Numbered from the stretch's first letter, positions 18,116 through 27,239 are shown. The stretch is DNA of 64,000 nucleotides from Bacteroidota bacterium (GCA_008933805.1 WBUH01000001.1:62001-126000); one strand, 5' to 3'. Notes: a model not told the origin generated them from the sequence alone. Program-made: numbers and translations.

Positions 18116-18771
18116 TGAGCAACCCCGCACGGAAAAAGATTTATCTAGTATTACTTTTTATACTACCCATAGGTTTTGTAGCACTATTAAAACAAGGCAC
18201 TTTTAAAGCCGGAGCTATACTACCCATATACGGCGACCGTTATTTAGCCGCGGGAGCAAAAGATACTACATACCATACTGTTGGCCCTTTTAGTTTTACA
18301 GACCAAAAGGGCTTTTTGCTTACTAACGATAGCGTAAAGGGTAAAATACGCATCGTAAACTTCTTTTTTGCCCGTTGTCAGGGTGTTTGCCCTAAGATGA
18401 ACAACAACCTTACTTTGGTGTATGATAAATACAAGCAAAGTCCTGATATAGTATTTATATCTCATACTGTAGACCCAGAGAATGACAGCACAGAAGTGCT
18501 TGCAGAATATGCCCGGGTGAGAGATATACGCTACGGTAATTGGTTTTTTGTTACCGGTAAATACGAGCAAATAGCCTTTATACAAAATCAATATTTGCTG
18601 CCTAAGGCTGATGGTGCCAGTGCCGACCAAATTGCACATTCGCAGCACCTTATTTTGGTAGATAAAGAAGAACGCATTCGCGGTGCATACGACGGTTTAA
18701 AGATGAACGAGGTATTGCAACTGAAAGAAGATATTAAACTGTTATTAGCTGAATACAAGAATCCTTTATGA
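18115..18771 (+). CDS. SCO1/SenC copper chaperone
   Basis: A 218-residue membrane-anchored thioredoxin-fold protein that delivers copper to, or reduces, the CuA site of subunit II. The anchor is at residues 10-25. The copper-binding CxxxC is Cys88-Cys92 in ARCQGVCPK, and the conserved His is His175 in AHSQHLILVD. Starts and stops overlap the neighbours on both sides (4 bases with DUF420), so it is cotranslated with the oxidase genes. Confidence 0.94.
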   Translation: MSNPARKKIYLVLLFILPIGFVALLKQGTFKAGAILPIYGDRYLAAGAKDTTYHTVGPFSFTDQKGFLLTNDSVKGKIRIVNFFFARCQGVCPKMNNNLTLVYDKYKQSPDIVFISHTVDPENDSTEVLAEYARVRDIRYGNWFFVTGKYEQIAFIQNQYLLPKADGASADQIAHSQHLILVDKEERIRGAYDGLKMNEVLQLKEDIKLLLAEYKNPL

Positions 18772-19355
18772 ACACCTTTGCAACTAACGATAAACTATAC
18801 TTCCGCATAATACTGGGTATATCTATTGCCATACCCTTGGTAGTTGCGCTACTGCTGTTTATTCCCGGAAAAGAGGGGTTGCAAGGCAGTTTTGATGTAA
18901 CCTTCCTTCCCAAGCTTAATGCGTTTATCAACTCAGCAGTTTCAATACTTTTGGTAGCCGGTTATTTCGCTATCCGCAATCAAAAAAAGGGTACGCATAA
19001 AGCATTGATGTTGTCGGCATTTTTCCTTTCGGGCTTGTTCTTAGTGTCGTATGTTACTTACCATTATTTGGCAGCTGAAACCAAATTTGGTGATATTAAC
19101 CATGATAGCTTGATAAGTGCTGAAGAAGCTGCAGCAGCAGGTGGTTTGAGGTATATTTATTACTTCATACTATTAACACACATATTATTAGCTACTGCAA
19201 TTGTGCCAATGGTATTATTTACCATTTACCGCTCGTTTGCCGGGCAATTTGATAAACACAGAAAACTTGCACGGTGGACATTTCCCCTATGGTTATACGT
19301 TTCGGTAACCGGTGTTGTTGTATATTTGCTCATTGTTCCATATTACCTTACATAA
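18768..19355 (+). CDS. DUF420 membrane protein with an EF-hand-type loop
   Basis: A 195-residue protein of the DUF420 family, usually found with SCO and oxidase genes and thought to help oxidase assembly. It has four to five membrane helices with conserved His in VTYHYLA and LLTHILLA. Between those two helices is DINHDSLISAEE (residues 109-120), which fits the 12-residue EF-hand loop: Asp109, Asn111, Asp113, backbone Leu115, Ser117, Glu120. It is followed by an alanine run. The insertion suggests Ca2+ or another metal is bound at the periplasmic face. The function is inferred from context only. Confidence 0.88.
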   Translation: MNTFATNDKLYFRIILGISIAIPLVVALLLFIPGKEGLQGSFDVTFLPKLNAFINSAVSILLVAGYFAIRNQKKGTHKALMLSAFFLSGLFLVSYVTYHYLAAETKFGDINHDSLISAEEAAAAGGLRYIYYFILLTHILLATAIVPMVLFTIYRSFAGQFDKHRKLARWTFPLWLYVSVTGVVVYLLIVPYYLT

Positions 19356-19356
19356 T

Positions 19357-19602
19357 ATGAAAAGCCTGACCAAAATCATAGTATTAGTAGTGCTTGTATG
19401 CTTATTTGCTACCGTAAACGAGGCAGCAGCGCAATGCCCCATGTGTAAAACCTCCGTTGAATCAGGTTTGAAAGAGGGAAATACTGTGGGTATGGGCTTA
19501 AACGACGGTATCTTATACTTACTGGCAATGCCCTATATATTGGTAGGTGCGGTAGGTTTCTTTTGGTACCGTAGTTACCGTAAGCGCAGAGCAACGGCTT
19601 AA
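19357..19602 (+). CDS. Small CxxC membrane protein of the oxidase operon
   Basis: An 81-residue protein. It has a signal peptide (cleavage near EAAAQ), then CPMCKTSVESGLKEG right after the mature N-terminus, a short polar segment, and one C-terminal membrane helix (LYLLAMPYILVGAVGFFWY) followed by a basic tail. The frame extends upstream inside DUF420, but the ATG at 19357 gives the clean signal peptide. The periplasmic CPMC pair next to SCO suggests copper handling or thiol exchange. I recognise no named family. Confidence 0.8.
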   Translation: MKSLTKIIVLVVLVCLFATVNEAAAQCPMCKTSVESGLKEGNTVGMGLNDGILYLLAMPYILVGAVGFFWYRSYRKRRATA

Positions 19603-19614
19603 TTTTTCATATTC

Positions 19615-20013
19615 ATGTGCAATAAACAGGAAAACAGTTCGCTAATGGCATTTATTAAATGTAAATGCCCGCAATGCCGTAGCGGAAAGTTCTTCACGCA
19701 TTCTTTCTACAATCCCACCAAATTTCTACACTTTAATGAGCATTGTCCCGTTTGCGGATTAAAGTTTGAAAAAGAAACCGGTTTCTTTTGGAGTGCTATG
19801 TACATAAGCTACGGAATAAATGTAGCTATTGGTGTAATAGTTGGGGTATTGTTAAACCTCTTTTTAGATGATCCGAGCGTTAATACCTATTTATTTTGGA
19901 TATTGGGTATAGTTATCTTAGGCTCTACACTAATATTCAGGTATTCACGTATGATTGCCCTGCATTTTGTAAGCGGCTACAAATACGATAAGAATGCAGT
20001 GAAGAAACAGTAG
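19615..20013 (+). CDS. DUF983 family membrane protein
   Basis: A 132-residue protein with two N-terminal zinc-ribbon-like pairs (KCPQCRSGK and HCPVCGLKFEKETGFFWSAMY) followed by two membrane helices (about 65-85 and 93-112). This is the DUF983 pattern. The family occurs beside oxidase genes in several phyla; its role is unknown. It is the last gene clearly belonging to the oxidase cluster. Confidence 0.88.
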   Translation: MCNKQENSSLMAFIKCKCPQCRSGKFFTHSFYNPTKFLHFNEHCPVCGLKFEKETGFFWSAMYISYGINVAIGVIVGVLLNLFLDDPSVNTYLFWILGIVILGSTLIFRYSRMIALHFVSGYKYDKNAVKKQ

Positions 20014-20016
20014 TGC

Positions 20017-20658
20017 ATGGAGGAAGAGAAACCAATAATTGTTTCTAAGTTTAGCACAAGACTTTATTTATTTTGGTTGCTCCCATTAGCCATTTTATGG
20101 CTAATAATCGAACTATCAACTCTAATGCTAGGTAACGGGAATCTATCATTTTCTGCTGCAATATTCATCTTGATTTTGCTATTCTGCTTTTTAATCTTAC
20201 TGAGCCTAACGATTCATTTATACAAAAAAATTGAAGTGTATAATGATTACATACTGTATAAAGGGCTTTTTGGATACAAAAGAAGAATACTGCGTACAGA
20301 TATAACACATTATGAACAAACATCATTTATTAATAGAATAGGAGAAAATATGCTTAATGTGAAGATTTGCTATTCAGATAAATCTATTTCGATTGGGAAC
20401 AAGCAATATTCTAATTATTCGGAATTAAGAGAAATACTAACAAAAAAACTCCCAAACAAATCCGGAAACGGATGTCAGGAAATCGAAGAACAAAGCCGAA
20501 AAGGTGTTTCAATCGTATTACTTCTTTTTATGATAGGCAGCTGGGGTTGTTGTGGGTATGAATTAATATCCAATATAAGCAGTCTAAATAGGGTTAGTAT
20601 TATTGTGCCAATATTTGTTACAGTGTTATTTCTATTTCGTAAAAGAAAATTTATTTAA
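20017..20658 (+). CDS. Unknown membrane protein with PH-like domain
   Basis: A 213-residue protein I do not recognise. It has two N-terminal membrane helices (about 14-37 and 45-68), a cytosolic middle of about 80 residues that reads like a bacterial PH-like strand bundle (YNDYILYKGLFGYKRRILR), and two C-terminal helices (about 168-185 and 192-208). It starts 3 bases after the DUF983 stop. Base use is clearly more AT-rich than in the oxidase genes, with many AAA and ATA codons, so it may be a recent arrival. Confidence 0.7.
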   Translation: MEEEKPIIVSKFSTRLYLFWLLPLAILWLIIELSTLMLGNGNLSFSAAIFILILLFCFLILLSLTIHLYKKIEVYNDYILYKGLFGYKRRILRTDITHYEQTSFINRIGENMLNVKICYSDKSISIGNKQYSNYSELREILTKKLPNKSGNGCQEIEEQSRKGVSIVLLLFMIGSWGCCGYELISNISSLNRVSIIVPIFVTVLFLFRKRKFI

Positions 20659-20757
20659 CAGAAGTTAATCATATTGCATTTTGCTCCTATAAAAATCTGT
20701 TACTTTAAATAACTGAAATACCGTGAAAAAACGGTAACGCAGTTAGTTCACTTCCAT

Positions 20758-20765
20758 TATATTTG
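20758..20765 (+). promoter_or_regulatory. Probable -7 promoter element upstream of the diheme cytochrome
   Basis: TATATTTG is a perfect TAnnTTTG match, 154 bases before the cytochrome ATG. A small hairpin (TACCGT / ACGGTA, 20719-20736) lies just upstream and could be an operator. The long leader includes a 45-codon open frame that I do not call a gene. Confidence 0.45.
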
Positions 20766-20919
20766 CACCCATTTTTTTACAAACTATGAAAATTTCAAAA
20801 TCACACCCGTGGCGGAGCTTGGGTTATTTTATCGTTCCGCAACTTGCTGCCATCCAGCAAATTACTCTTTACAAACAGAAAACAAACATTTATCTTAGCT
20901 GTACAAACCTACAAAGTCA

Positions 20920-21873
20920 ATGAAAAAATTCCTGAAAATACTGGGCATATTGCTCGGTTCATTAATTATTATTGTCGCTTCTGTTGCGGCTTATGTTCAT
21001 TTTAAAGGCATACCTACTTACGATGCCCCAAAAATACCCGAAGTAAAAGTTGAATCAACCCCTGAACGAATTGCTAAGGGCGAGAAAATTGCATCAATGT
21101 TATGTATTCATTGCCATAGTGATGCCAACAATAAATTGGTGGGTAAGCGTATCATTGATTTACCTCCCGCATTTGGAGAAATATATTCAATGAATATTAC
21201 CCATGATGCAACTAAAGGTATTGGTAATTGGACCGATGGTGAACTTATTTATTTCTTGCGTACAGGTTTACGTAAAGACGGAAGCTATGCGCCTCCTTAT
21301 ATGCCTAAATTCCCTTTGTTGAGTGATGAAGATATGAATAGCATTATATCTTGGTTGCGCAGTGATGCATACGGGTTGAAGGCCAGCAGCGAAGAACCTC
21401 CTGCCAGCAAACCCGGATTTTTGATGAAAGCTCTTAGTAATTTTGTTGATGGTGCAAAACCATTGCCATTTCCGGCTTCTGCAACTCCGGTACCCGATAC
21501 CACTAATAAAGAAGTTTGGGGTAAATATTTAGCAAATAACCTGTATGCCTGTTTTGCCTGTCACAGTGCTGATTTTGCTACCAATAGCGAGCTTGCCCCT
21601 GAACAGTCAAAAGGATTTTATGGCGGTGGAAATAAACTATTGGATTTACAGGGTAAATTAATCCTGTCTAAAAATATTACTCCTGACGGTACAGGTATCG
21701 GTACATGGACAGAGCAGGATTTTGTGAATGCCATGCGTTACGGTAAACGCAAAAACGGCAAACAATTGCGCTACCCCATGTTGCCCTACAATCAATTAAC
21801 TGAGGGTGAAATAAGTGCTATCTACGCATACTTGCGTACAATACCTGCAATAAATAATACCATTGCTGATTAA
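20920..21873 (+). CDS. Diheme cytochrome c
   Basis: A 317-residue membrane-anchored periplasmic protein with one N-terminal helix (about 7-27) and two cytochrome c domains. Heme sites are Cys62-Cys65-His66 (CIHCH) and Cys211-Cys214-His215 (CFACH). Likely axial methionines are in PPYMPKF and LRYPMLPY. The layout is like alcohol-dehydrogenase-type or thiosulfate-type diheme cytochromes. It probably carries electrons, possibly to the nearby oxidase, but it has its own promoter and no catalytic partner beside it. Confidence 0.9.
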   Translation: MKKFLKILGILLGSLIIIVASVAAYVHFKGIPTYDAPKIPEVKVESTPERIAKGEKIASMLCIHCHSDANNKLVGKRIIDLPPAFGEIYSMNITHDATKGIGNWTDGELIYFLRTGLRKDGSYAPPYMPKFPLLSDEDMNSIISWLRSDAYGLKASSEEPPASKPGFLMKALSNFVDGAKPLPFPASATPVPDTTNKEVWGKYLANNLYACFACHSADFATNSELAPEQSKGFYGGGNKLLDLQGKLILSKNITPDGTGIGTWTEQDFVNAMRYGKRKNGKQLRYPMLPYNQLTEGEISAIYAYLRTIPAINNTIAD

Positions 21874-21892
21874 TTTAATAATAGCTATAAAT

Positions 21893-21924
21893 AAAAAAGG
21901 TTGGGCATTTACCCAACCTTTTTT
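21893..21924. terminator. Bidirectional terminator
   Basis: The stem GGTTGGG / CCCAACC with a 6-base loop is flanked by six A on the left and six T on the right. It serves both the diheme cytochrome gene and the convergent DUF4139 gene. Confidence 0.9.
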
Positions 21925-21946
21925 ATTTACCGAATTAGATAAACGA

Positions 21947-23563
21947 TTAATAATAATTATCCCTGCGCAGTTCTTGTAGTTTTTGGCGGGCAACACTATT
22001 ATTTTTTGGATATTTAAGCGTGAACCCAAAACGTAGTTTAATAGTTTCGCCCGGTTGTAAAGTTTTATTCCAGGTTAATAAACCGGTTTCAGCATTTAGT
22101 TCAGCACCTCCTAAATCATCTTTTATTACTTCCAAATCATCGTTTTTAGATACAGGTATTTGGTCTTGTACCTCAACAGTAATTGCTTCTTTTTTGGTGT
22201 TACGTAATTCAATTTCCCAAACCACACTTTGCACTATTTTGTTGCCAAAGAAGTTTTTACCGTTTTTCTCAGCCGCTTTTGTACGTTTTACTACCAAACG
22301 ACGGTCTTTACCCATGTATAATGATAGTGTATCTTCAATCTGATTAGGATTTATACCTGTTTTGCCTAAAAAAGTACCTTCAAGGTACAGATTAGCATCA
22401 CCTTCTAATAAATTAAGGTCTTCCCATCCTGTTATCTGGGCTTTTAAGAACGAGGTACACTCAGCCTTAGGTACGGTAAAGTATTTATAAGAAACCGGAA
22501 GCTGATTTTTCTTCACTTCTGTTACCATTGGACGGTTATCGCTGGCAAGGCGCACCGCAAAAGGAACTTCAAAAGAAATATCGGTATTTACCTCGGCATT
22601 AGAATACTGACTTGTGAATGCGTTGGTCTTACCTTTATCAAAGTTATATTGATAATTATTGTCAGCTTCGTTAGGCATGGCTTGACGGTTTTGCATATAC
22701 CACCCGTTCAAATCAACAAAATTGGTAAACAACTGCGGAAGGGCAGGGGTGTACATGGGGTTATTGGTAGAAAGTATCATTTTCACTCCGTCCCAGTTTT
22801 CGCCTGTATTTTGACGCATCTCAGCTTTGTAGGCAAGCGTAATGGGGTCGGTAATTTTTACACTGCGTATGTCATACTTCGGAGTCCAACTTGCATCAGC
22901 AACATAGTATTGCAGGCTTAGCGTTACTTTCACTTTTTTATCGGCATTAACCGTCAAATGCACTTCGCGTGTGGTTTTTTCATTATTACGCTTAAACTCA
23001 TTAAAGCGATTGTTCAACGTATCTAACTGAGTTTGCAACTTACGCTGGCGAATGGACGACAACAGCATTTTGCGTTTAATTTCAGGCAATTCGCGACGGT
23101 ATAAAGCAAGAGCGTCTTCAAGTTCGGGTACCACAACACCTTTTTCACCGGCTATTTTCATATTGGCCAGTAGCAGGTTTTGTTCTTGAGTTAGCACATC
23201 GGCATTATTACGTTCAGTTTCCAATTCAAACTTTACAGCATCAATAGAGTCGCGTAGAAAATTAAGAATAGGCATTTTTTTGGGGTCGATAGTTGTAGAA
23301 GAGTTATCACTCACCGATAGGATATTCACATCAGTACCCATTCCCACTTGTACACTTCTACTGTCCAGATAGGGGCTCAAGCCGGATAAAATCAAATGGT
23401 TAGTGCCTTGCTCTACATCCACTTGACCTGTTCTCGAAACTGTAACTCCTGATAGGTACAGGGTAACCTCGCTGATAGTTGTTGGTACTTCTTTTAGTTT
23501 GTCCTGTCCGAAACAACTTGCCGCAACCAACAGCAACAAGCAAAAGACCTGTATTTTTTTCAT
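21947..23563 (-). CDS. DUF4139 (mucoidy-inhibitor MuiA-like) secreted protein
   Basis: A 538-residue protein with a signal peptide ending at SCFGQ. An N-terminal DUF4140-type domain comes first (SEVTLYLSGVTVSRTGQVDV), then a coiled-coil stretch (about 105-190) and the DUF4139 beta domain (SLQYYVADASWTPKYDIR, GENWDGVKMILST). The family occurs from bacteria to animals and has no defined biochemical function. The frame runs 25 codons further upstream, but the Met at 23563 begins a canonical signal peptide. Confidence 0.88.
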   Translation of the reverse strand: MKKIQVFCLLLLVAASCFGQDKLKEVPTTISEVTLYLSGVTVSRTGQVDVEQGTNHLILSGLSPYLDSRSVQVGMGTDVNILSVSDNSSTTIDPKKMPILNFLRDSIDAVKFELETERNNADVLTQEQNLLLANMKIAGEKGVVVPELEDALALYRRELPEIKRKMLLSSIRQRKLQTQLDTLNNRFNEFKRNNEKTTREVHLTVNADKKVKVTLSLQYYVADASWTPKYDIRSVKITDPITLAYKAEMRQNTGENWDGVKMILSTNNPMYTPALPQLFTNFVDLNGWYMQNRQAMPNEADNNYQYNFDKGKTNAFTSQYSNAEVNTDISFEVPFAVRLASDNRPMVTEVKKNQLPVSYKYFTVPKAECTSFLKAQITGWEDLNLLEGDANLYLEGTFLGKTGINPNQIEDTLSLYMGKDRRLVVKRTKAAEKNGKNFFGNKIVQSVVWEIELRNTKKEAITVEVQDQIPVSKNDDLEVIKDDLGGAELNAETGLLTWNKTLQPGETIKLRFGFTLKYPKNNSVARQKLQELRRDNYY

Positions 23564-23871
23564 AGGCAGTAGTATAAGTGATTTGTTTTGTATTAAGCTC
23601 AAACGCTGTGCCACAGCGAGTAACGTTTGTCGAAACACTTTGCAGCCGCTATAAACAATAGATTATTAACGGACACAGAGCAATAATAAGGTTTTTGGGT
23701 GATACAGACGAAAAAGAAGCTACCCCGTAAAAATACCTGTTTTTGAAATAGCGTATTTTACCTGTATCCGTCAAACCCTTGGTAAATCTAACTTGCCCTC
23801 AGTAATTATCCCATAAAAGAAACACTGAAAAAAGCGGTTTCTATAACTGAAAAACCTGATTACTAAATTAA
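23564..23871. other. Divergent intergenic region of 308 bases
   Basis: This gap lies between the divergent DUF4139 and amine oxidase genes and must contain both promoters. I see no full TAnnTTTG match. A 7-bp inverted repeat CGCTGTG-C-CACAGCG at 23604-23618 is a possible operator. There is no gene-like open frame. Confidence 0.4.
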
Positions 23872-25488
23872 ATGGCTAAACAAACTACAGCAAAAAAAGG
23901 TACACCCACGGCATCAAAAAAGGTGGATGTAGCCGTAATAGGTGGCGGTGTTGCGGGAGCATACAGCGCATGGCGACTACAAAAGGCTAACGGGAAAAAA
24001 AGCAAAGTGGCTTTGTATGAATATAGCGATCGCATTGGCGGACGTTTATTCTCGCGCACATTGCCCGGTATGCCCAATGTAGTGGCTGAATTGGGCGGAA
24101 TGCGCTACATACCTGAAACGCAGCCATTGGTTACCGGGTTGATTAACTATCTGAAACTTCCTACTAAGGATTTTCCGATGGGTAACCCTGACCCTGAAAT
24201 CGGCGCGTCGCAAAATTATTATTACCTGCGCGGTGAGCACCTTACGCTGGAAGAGTTAAGCATTAAAGGCGCAGTGCCTTATAACCTGAGTTGGAGCGAA
24301 CAAGGGATGAACCCCGATCAGTTGCAGGCTTATGTAATGAATGTATTAGTTCCTAATGCTAAAAACCTTACGCTTGAAGACTGGTTTAAGGTAGAGGTAT
24401 TTGGTACTCCTTTGTATAAAATGGGGTATTGGAACTTGCTAAATGTGTTTCTAACCAATGAAGCATTTAGCTATATGCGTGATGCCGGTGGTTATGATGC
24501 CAACGTGGCCAACGCCAGTGCAGTAGCACAATTACCAGTGAGTGATTTCGGTCCTACCACCAGCTTCCGTACCCTTACAAAAGGGTATCAGGATTTGCCG
24601 CTAACCCTTGCCGAACAATTTGAAGCAGATGGCGGTGAAATAAATATGAACCACAAGCTGCTGTCTATTAAGCGACTTAAAAACGGTGAGTATGAGTTGG
24701 TATTTACCCGCACTAAAACCCAAGATTTTAAAACCCATTACGATAACAACAGCGATGAGCGTATAGTGGTGCATGCAGATAAAATAATACTTGCAATGCC
24801 ACGCCGATCACTTGAACTGATTGAATGGGATCAATGGCAAGAAAACGAGTTTTTAAAGAACAACGTGGGTAGCGTTTTGATACAACACGCCTTTAAACTG
24901 TTTATGGGGTATGATTACCCTTGGTGGCGTGCACTTAATCTTTGGGCAGGACGTTCGATTACTGATATGCCCATTAGGCAAGTATATTATTTTGGTTGTG
25001 AAGGCGACCAACCCGGTGCAGACCCTAACAATACAAAATCGCTACTGATGGCTTCGTACAACGATATAAGCACAGTGCCATTTTGGAAAGCATTGCAAAA
25101 CGACGAGCCATACGGTGGTAACGACAAACCCGAAAACAAAAGCATTGACCCCGTACCCCCTGCGCAATTTGTAGCTACCCAAAGCATGGTAGAGATTGCA
25201 CACAAACAGGTGGAAACCATGCACGGCCAGCAAAAACTGGATATGCCCTATGCAGCTATTTTCCACGATTGGAGCGAAGACCCATACGGTGGTGGCTGGC
25301 ATGAGTGGAAAGCAGGCTACCGTTACGATGAAATTATTAAAAAGATGGTGAAACCCGTAGAAGACCAAGACGTGTTCATCATCGGGGAGGCTTACAGCAA
25401 CAACCAAGGTTGGGTGGAAGGCTCTCTGGAAACCGCTGAAGACATGATGAAGCGGTACTTTAAACTCGACTATCTTCCGCGTAAATAA
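23872..25488 (+). CDS. Flavin-containing amine oxidase family protein
   Basis: A 538-residue FAD enzyme of the amine oxidase superfamily. The dinucleotide-binding motif is VIGGGVAGAYSAWRL (Gly24-Gly29), followed by YEYSDRIGGRLFSR and ELGGMRY. The C-terminal FAD segment is FIIGEAYSNNQGWVEGSLETAEDMM. Substrate cannot be read from sequence; amines, polyamines or L-amino acids are all possible. There is no signal peptide, so it is cytosolic. The next gene is a 2-oxoacid decarboxylase 77 bases downstream, which would fit an L-amino-acid oxidase feeding a decarboxylase, but a terminator-like hairpin sits between them. Confidence 0.88.
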   Translation: MAKQTTAKKGTPTASKKVDVAVIGGGVAGAYSAWRLQKANGKKSKVALYEYSDRIGGRLFSRTLPGMPNVVAELGGMRYIPETQPLVTGLINYLKLPTKDFPMGNPDPEIGASQNYYYLRGEHLTLEELSIKGAVPYNLSWSEQGMNPDQLQAYVMNVLVPNAKNLTLEDWFKVEVFGTPLYKMGYWNLLNVFLTNEAFSYMRDAGGYDANVANASAVAQLPVSDFGPTTSFRTLTKGYQDLPLTLAEQFEADGGEINMNHKLLSIKRLKNGEYELVFTRTKTQDFKTHYDNNSDERIVVHADKIILAMPRRSLELIEWDQWQENEFLKNNVGSVLIQHAFKLFMGYDYPWWRALNLWAGRSITDMPIRQVYYFGCEGDQPGADPNNTKSLLMASYNDISTVPFWKALQNDEPYGGNDKPENKSIDPVPPAQFVATQSMVEIAHKQVETMHGQQKLDMPYAAIFHDWSEDPYGGGWHEWKAGYRYDEIIKKMVKPVEDQDVFIIGEAYSNNQGWVEGSLETAEDMMKRYFKLDYLPRK

Positions 25489-25515
25489 ATCCATACACAC
25501 AGGCTATCAACGCAG

Positions 25516-25549
25516 GTTCCCCTCAGCAAACGCTTTGGGGAACTTTTTT
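25516..25549 (+). terminator. Terminator between the amine oxidase and decarboxylase genes
   Basis: The stem GTTCCCC / GGGGAAC, with an inner AGC / GCT pairing, is followed by a run of T. It should end or attenuate the amine oxidase transcript. Confidence 0.7.
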
Positions 25550-25565
25550 AAACAATACTCTGAAA

Positions 25566-27239
25566 ATGACAACTAAACCTGTTACCTATACCATATCGGA
25601 CTACATAGCTGAGCGACTTAAAGAAATGGGACTTACCCATTTGTTTGTAGTTCCCGGCGATTTTATGACTCCGTTTTTGGATATTCTTGAGGAAAAGCAC
25701 CCCGATATTCAATTGATTAATGCTCCCAACGAATTGTGCGGAGGATATGCCGCCGATGCGTATGCCCGATTAAAAGGGTTTGGAGCCATTAGCGTAACCT
25801 ACGGTGTAGGAGCTTTTAGTTTGATTAACGGTATTGCAAGTTCGTGGGTTGAGCGTAACCCCGTAGTGTTTTTAAACGGGCATCCATCGCACAGCGATAT
25901 GTTTTACGAAAACGAGTTGGGGGTGCTAATACATCACTCAACGGGCAATTTTACTTCCAACAAAAAAGCCTACGAAAACATCACCGCGGCTGCCGTTACC
26001 ATTGGAGATATTCCTAACGCGCCTGCCTTGATAGACGAAGCTATTGTGAAATGCTATATCCACAAGAAACCCGTATATATTGAGTGCTACAAGGATATGT
26101 GGCAAGCACCTTGCCCCCGACCTTTGAAAAAGCTGGATTTAGAGTTACCGCAAAGCGACCCTGAACAGTTAGAAGCGGTATTGAGTGTGATAACCGCAGC
26201 ACTTCAAAATGCTGAACAGCCCATTATTTGGGGTGGTATAGAGCTACAACGGTATGGTTTGCAAAACACATTTGAGAATCTGCTAAAAACCACAGGGTTG
26301 GGCTATATAACAACATTGCTTGCCAAAACCTTACTGGCTGAAGATAATCCGTACTTTATCGGGACTTACACTGGAGCTGCGAGCAGTGCTGATTTAAGGG
26401 CAAAGGTAGATAACAGCGACTTTTTACTTTGCTTAGGCACCATCATTACGGATGATTACCTGGATATCATTAACAGCAGTTATAAGTATATGGCCGTTGC
26501 TTACGACGGAGGTGTAAGAGTTGGATATCAGAAATTCCCCAGAGTTTATACATACGATTTATTGCCCGCTTTAGTAAAACGACTACAATCTGCAAAATAT
26601 AAAAGCCCCACAGGAAAGCCCGTTAGAGCGCAAGGCTTATTGGATGTGCCCGATAAAGGCAACGAGATAACCTTTAACGGATTTTTCAGAAGGATGCAGG
26701 ATTTTATTACCGACGATATGATAGTGTTGGTAGATGAAAGCGACTCGATGTATGTGGTAAGCGATTTGGTGATTAAAAAGCAAAACGGCTTCGTGTCAGA
26801 GGCTGCTTGGGGTTCAATAGGTGCAGCCGCACCCATGGCAGCAGGCGTTGCACTGGCATCGGGCAAACGAGCCGTATCGTTTAGCGGGGATGGCGGTTTC
26901 CAAATGGTCGATCAAGCCCTATCCATGTTATCCAACCATTGCCCCGGAAGTATTGTGTTTGTAATGAACAACGGTATCTACGGCATTGAGCAAGCATTGG
27001 TTGATTTAGCTCCCTTTGAAGGTCAAGGTGAATTCAGACCTTACAACATTCTACCTGTTTGGCAATATTACAAGCTGGCCGAAGTGATGGGCGGCAAAGG
27101 ATATTTGGTGAAAACCTATAAAGAACTTGATAAAGTGCTGGCCGAAGTGAAGAAGAATACCAAAACACTATCAGTAGTGCAGGTAGATATTCCTTCAACT
27201 GATTTACCGCCACAGATTAAGCGGTTAGCAACTATGTAA
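25566..27239 (+). CDS. Thiamine-diphosphate 2-oxoacid decarboxylase
   Basis: A 557-residue enzyme of the pyruvate/indolepyruvate decarboxylase family, which turns 2-oxo acids into aldehydes and CO2. Catalytic residues of the family are present: Asp32 (VVPGDF), Glu56 (NELCGGYAADAYAR), His123-His124 (GVLIHHST), and the ThDP motif from SGDGGF to NNGIYGIEQ near residues 440-475. The small-residue context does not tell pyruvate from phenylpyruvate or indolepyruvate. Paired with the preceding flavin oxidase it may complete an Ehrlich-like route from amino acid to aldehyde. Confidence 0.92.
   Translation: MTTKPVTYTISDYIAERLKEMGLTHLFVVPGDFMTPFLDILEEKHPDIQLINAPNELCGGYAADAYARLKGFGAISVTYGVGAFSLINGIASSWVERNPVVFLNGHPSHSDMFYENELGVLIHHSTGNFTSNKKAYENITAAAVTIGDIPNAPALIDEAIVKCYIHKKPVYIECYKDMWQAPCPRPLKKLDLELPQSDPEQLEAVLSVITAALQNAEQPIIWGGIELQRYGLQNTFENLLKTTGLGYITTLLAKTLLAEDNPYFIGTYTGAASSADLRAKVDNSDFLLCLGTIITDDYLDIINSSYKYMAVAYDGGVRVGYQKFPRVYTYDLLPALVKRLQSAKYKSPTGKPVRAQGLLDVPDKGNEITFNGFFRRMQDFITDDMIVLVDESDSMYVVSDLVIKKQNGFVSEAAWGSIGAAAPMAAGVALASGKRAVSFSGDGGFQMVDQALSMLSNHCPGSIVFVMNNGIYGIEQALVDLAPFEGQGEFRPYNILPVWQYYKLAEVMGGKGYLVKTYKELDKVLAEVKKNTKTLSVVQVDIPSTDLPPQIKRLATM

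Noticed and set aside
20786-20923. A 45-codon open frame after a good promoter element, ending in an ATGA overlap with the diheme cytochrome gene
   Set aside because: The position is attractive for a leader peptide, but the sequence has no signal peptide, no repeated regulatory codons and no recognised family. It needs ribosome profiling or conservation to be called.
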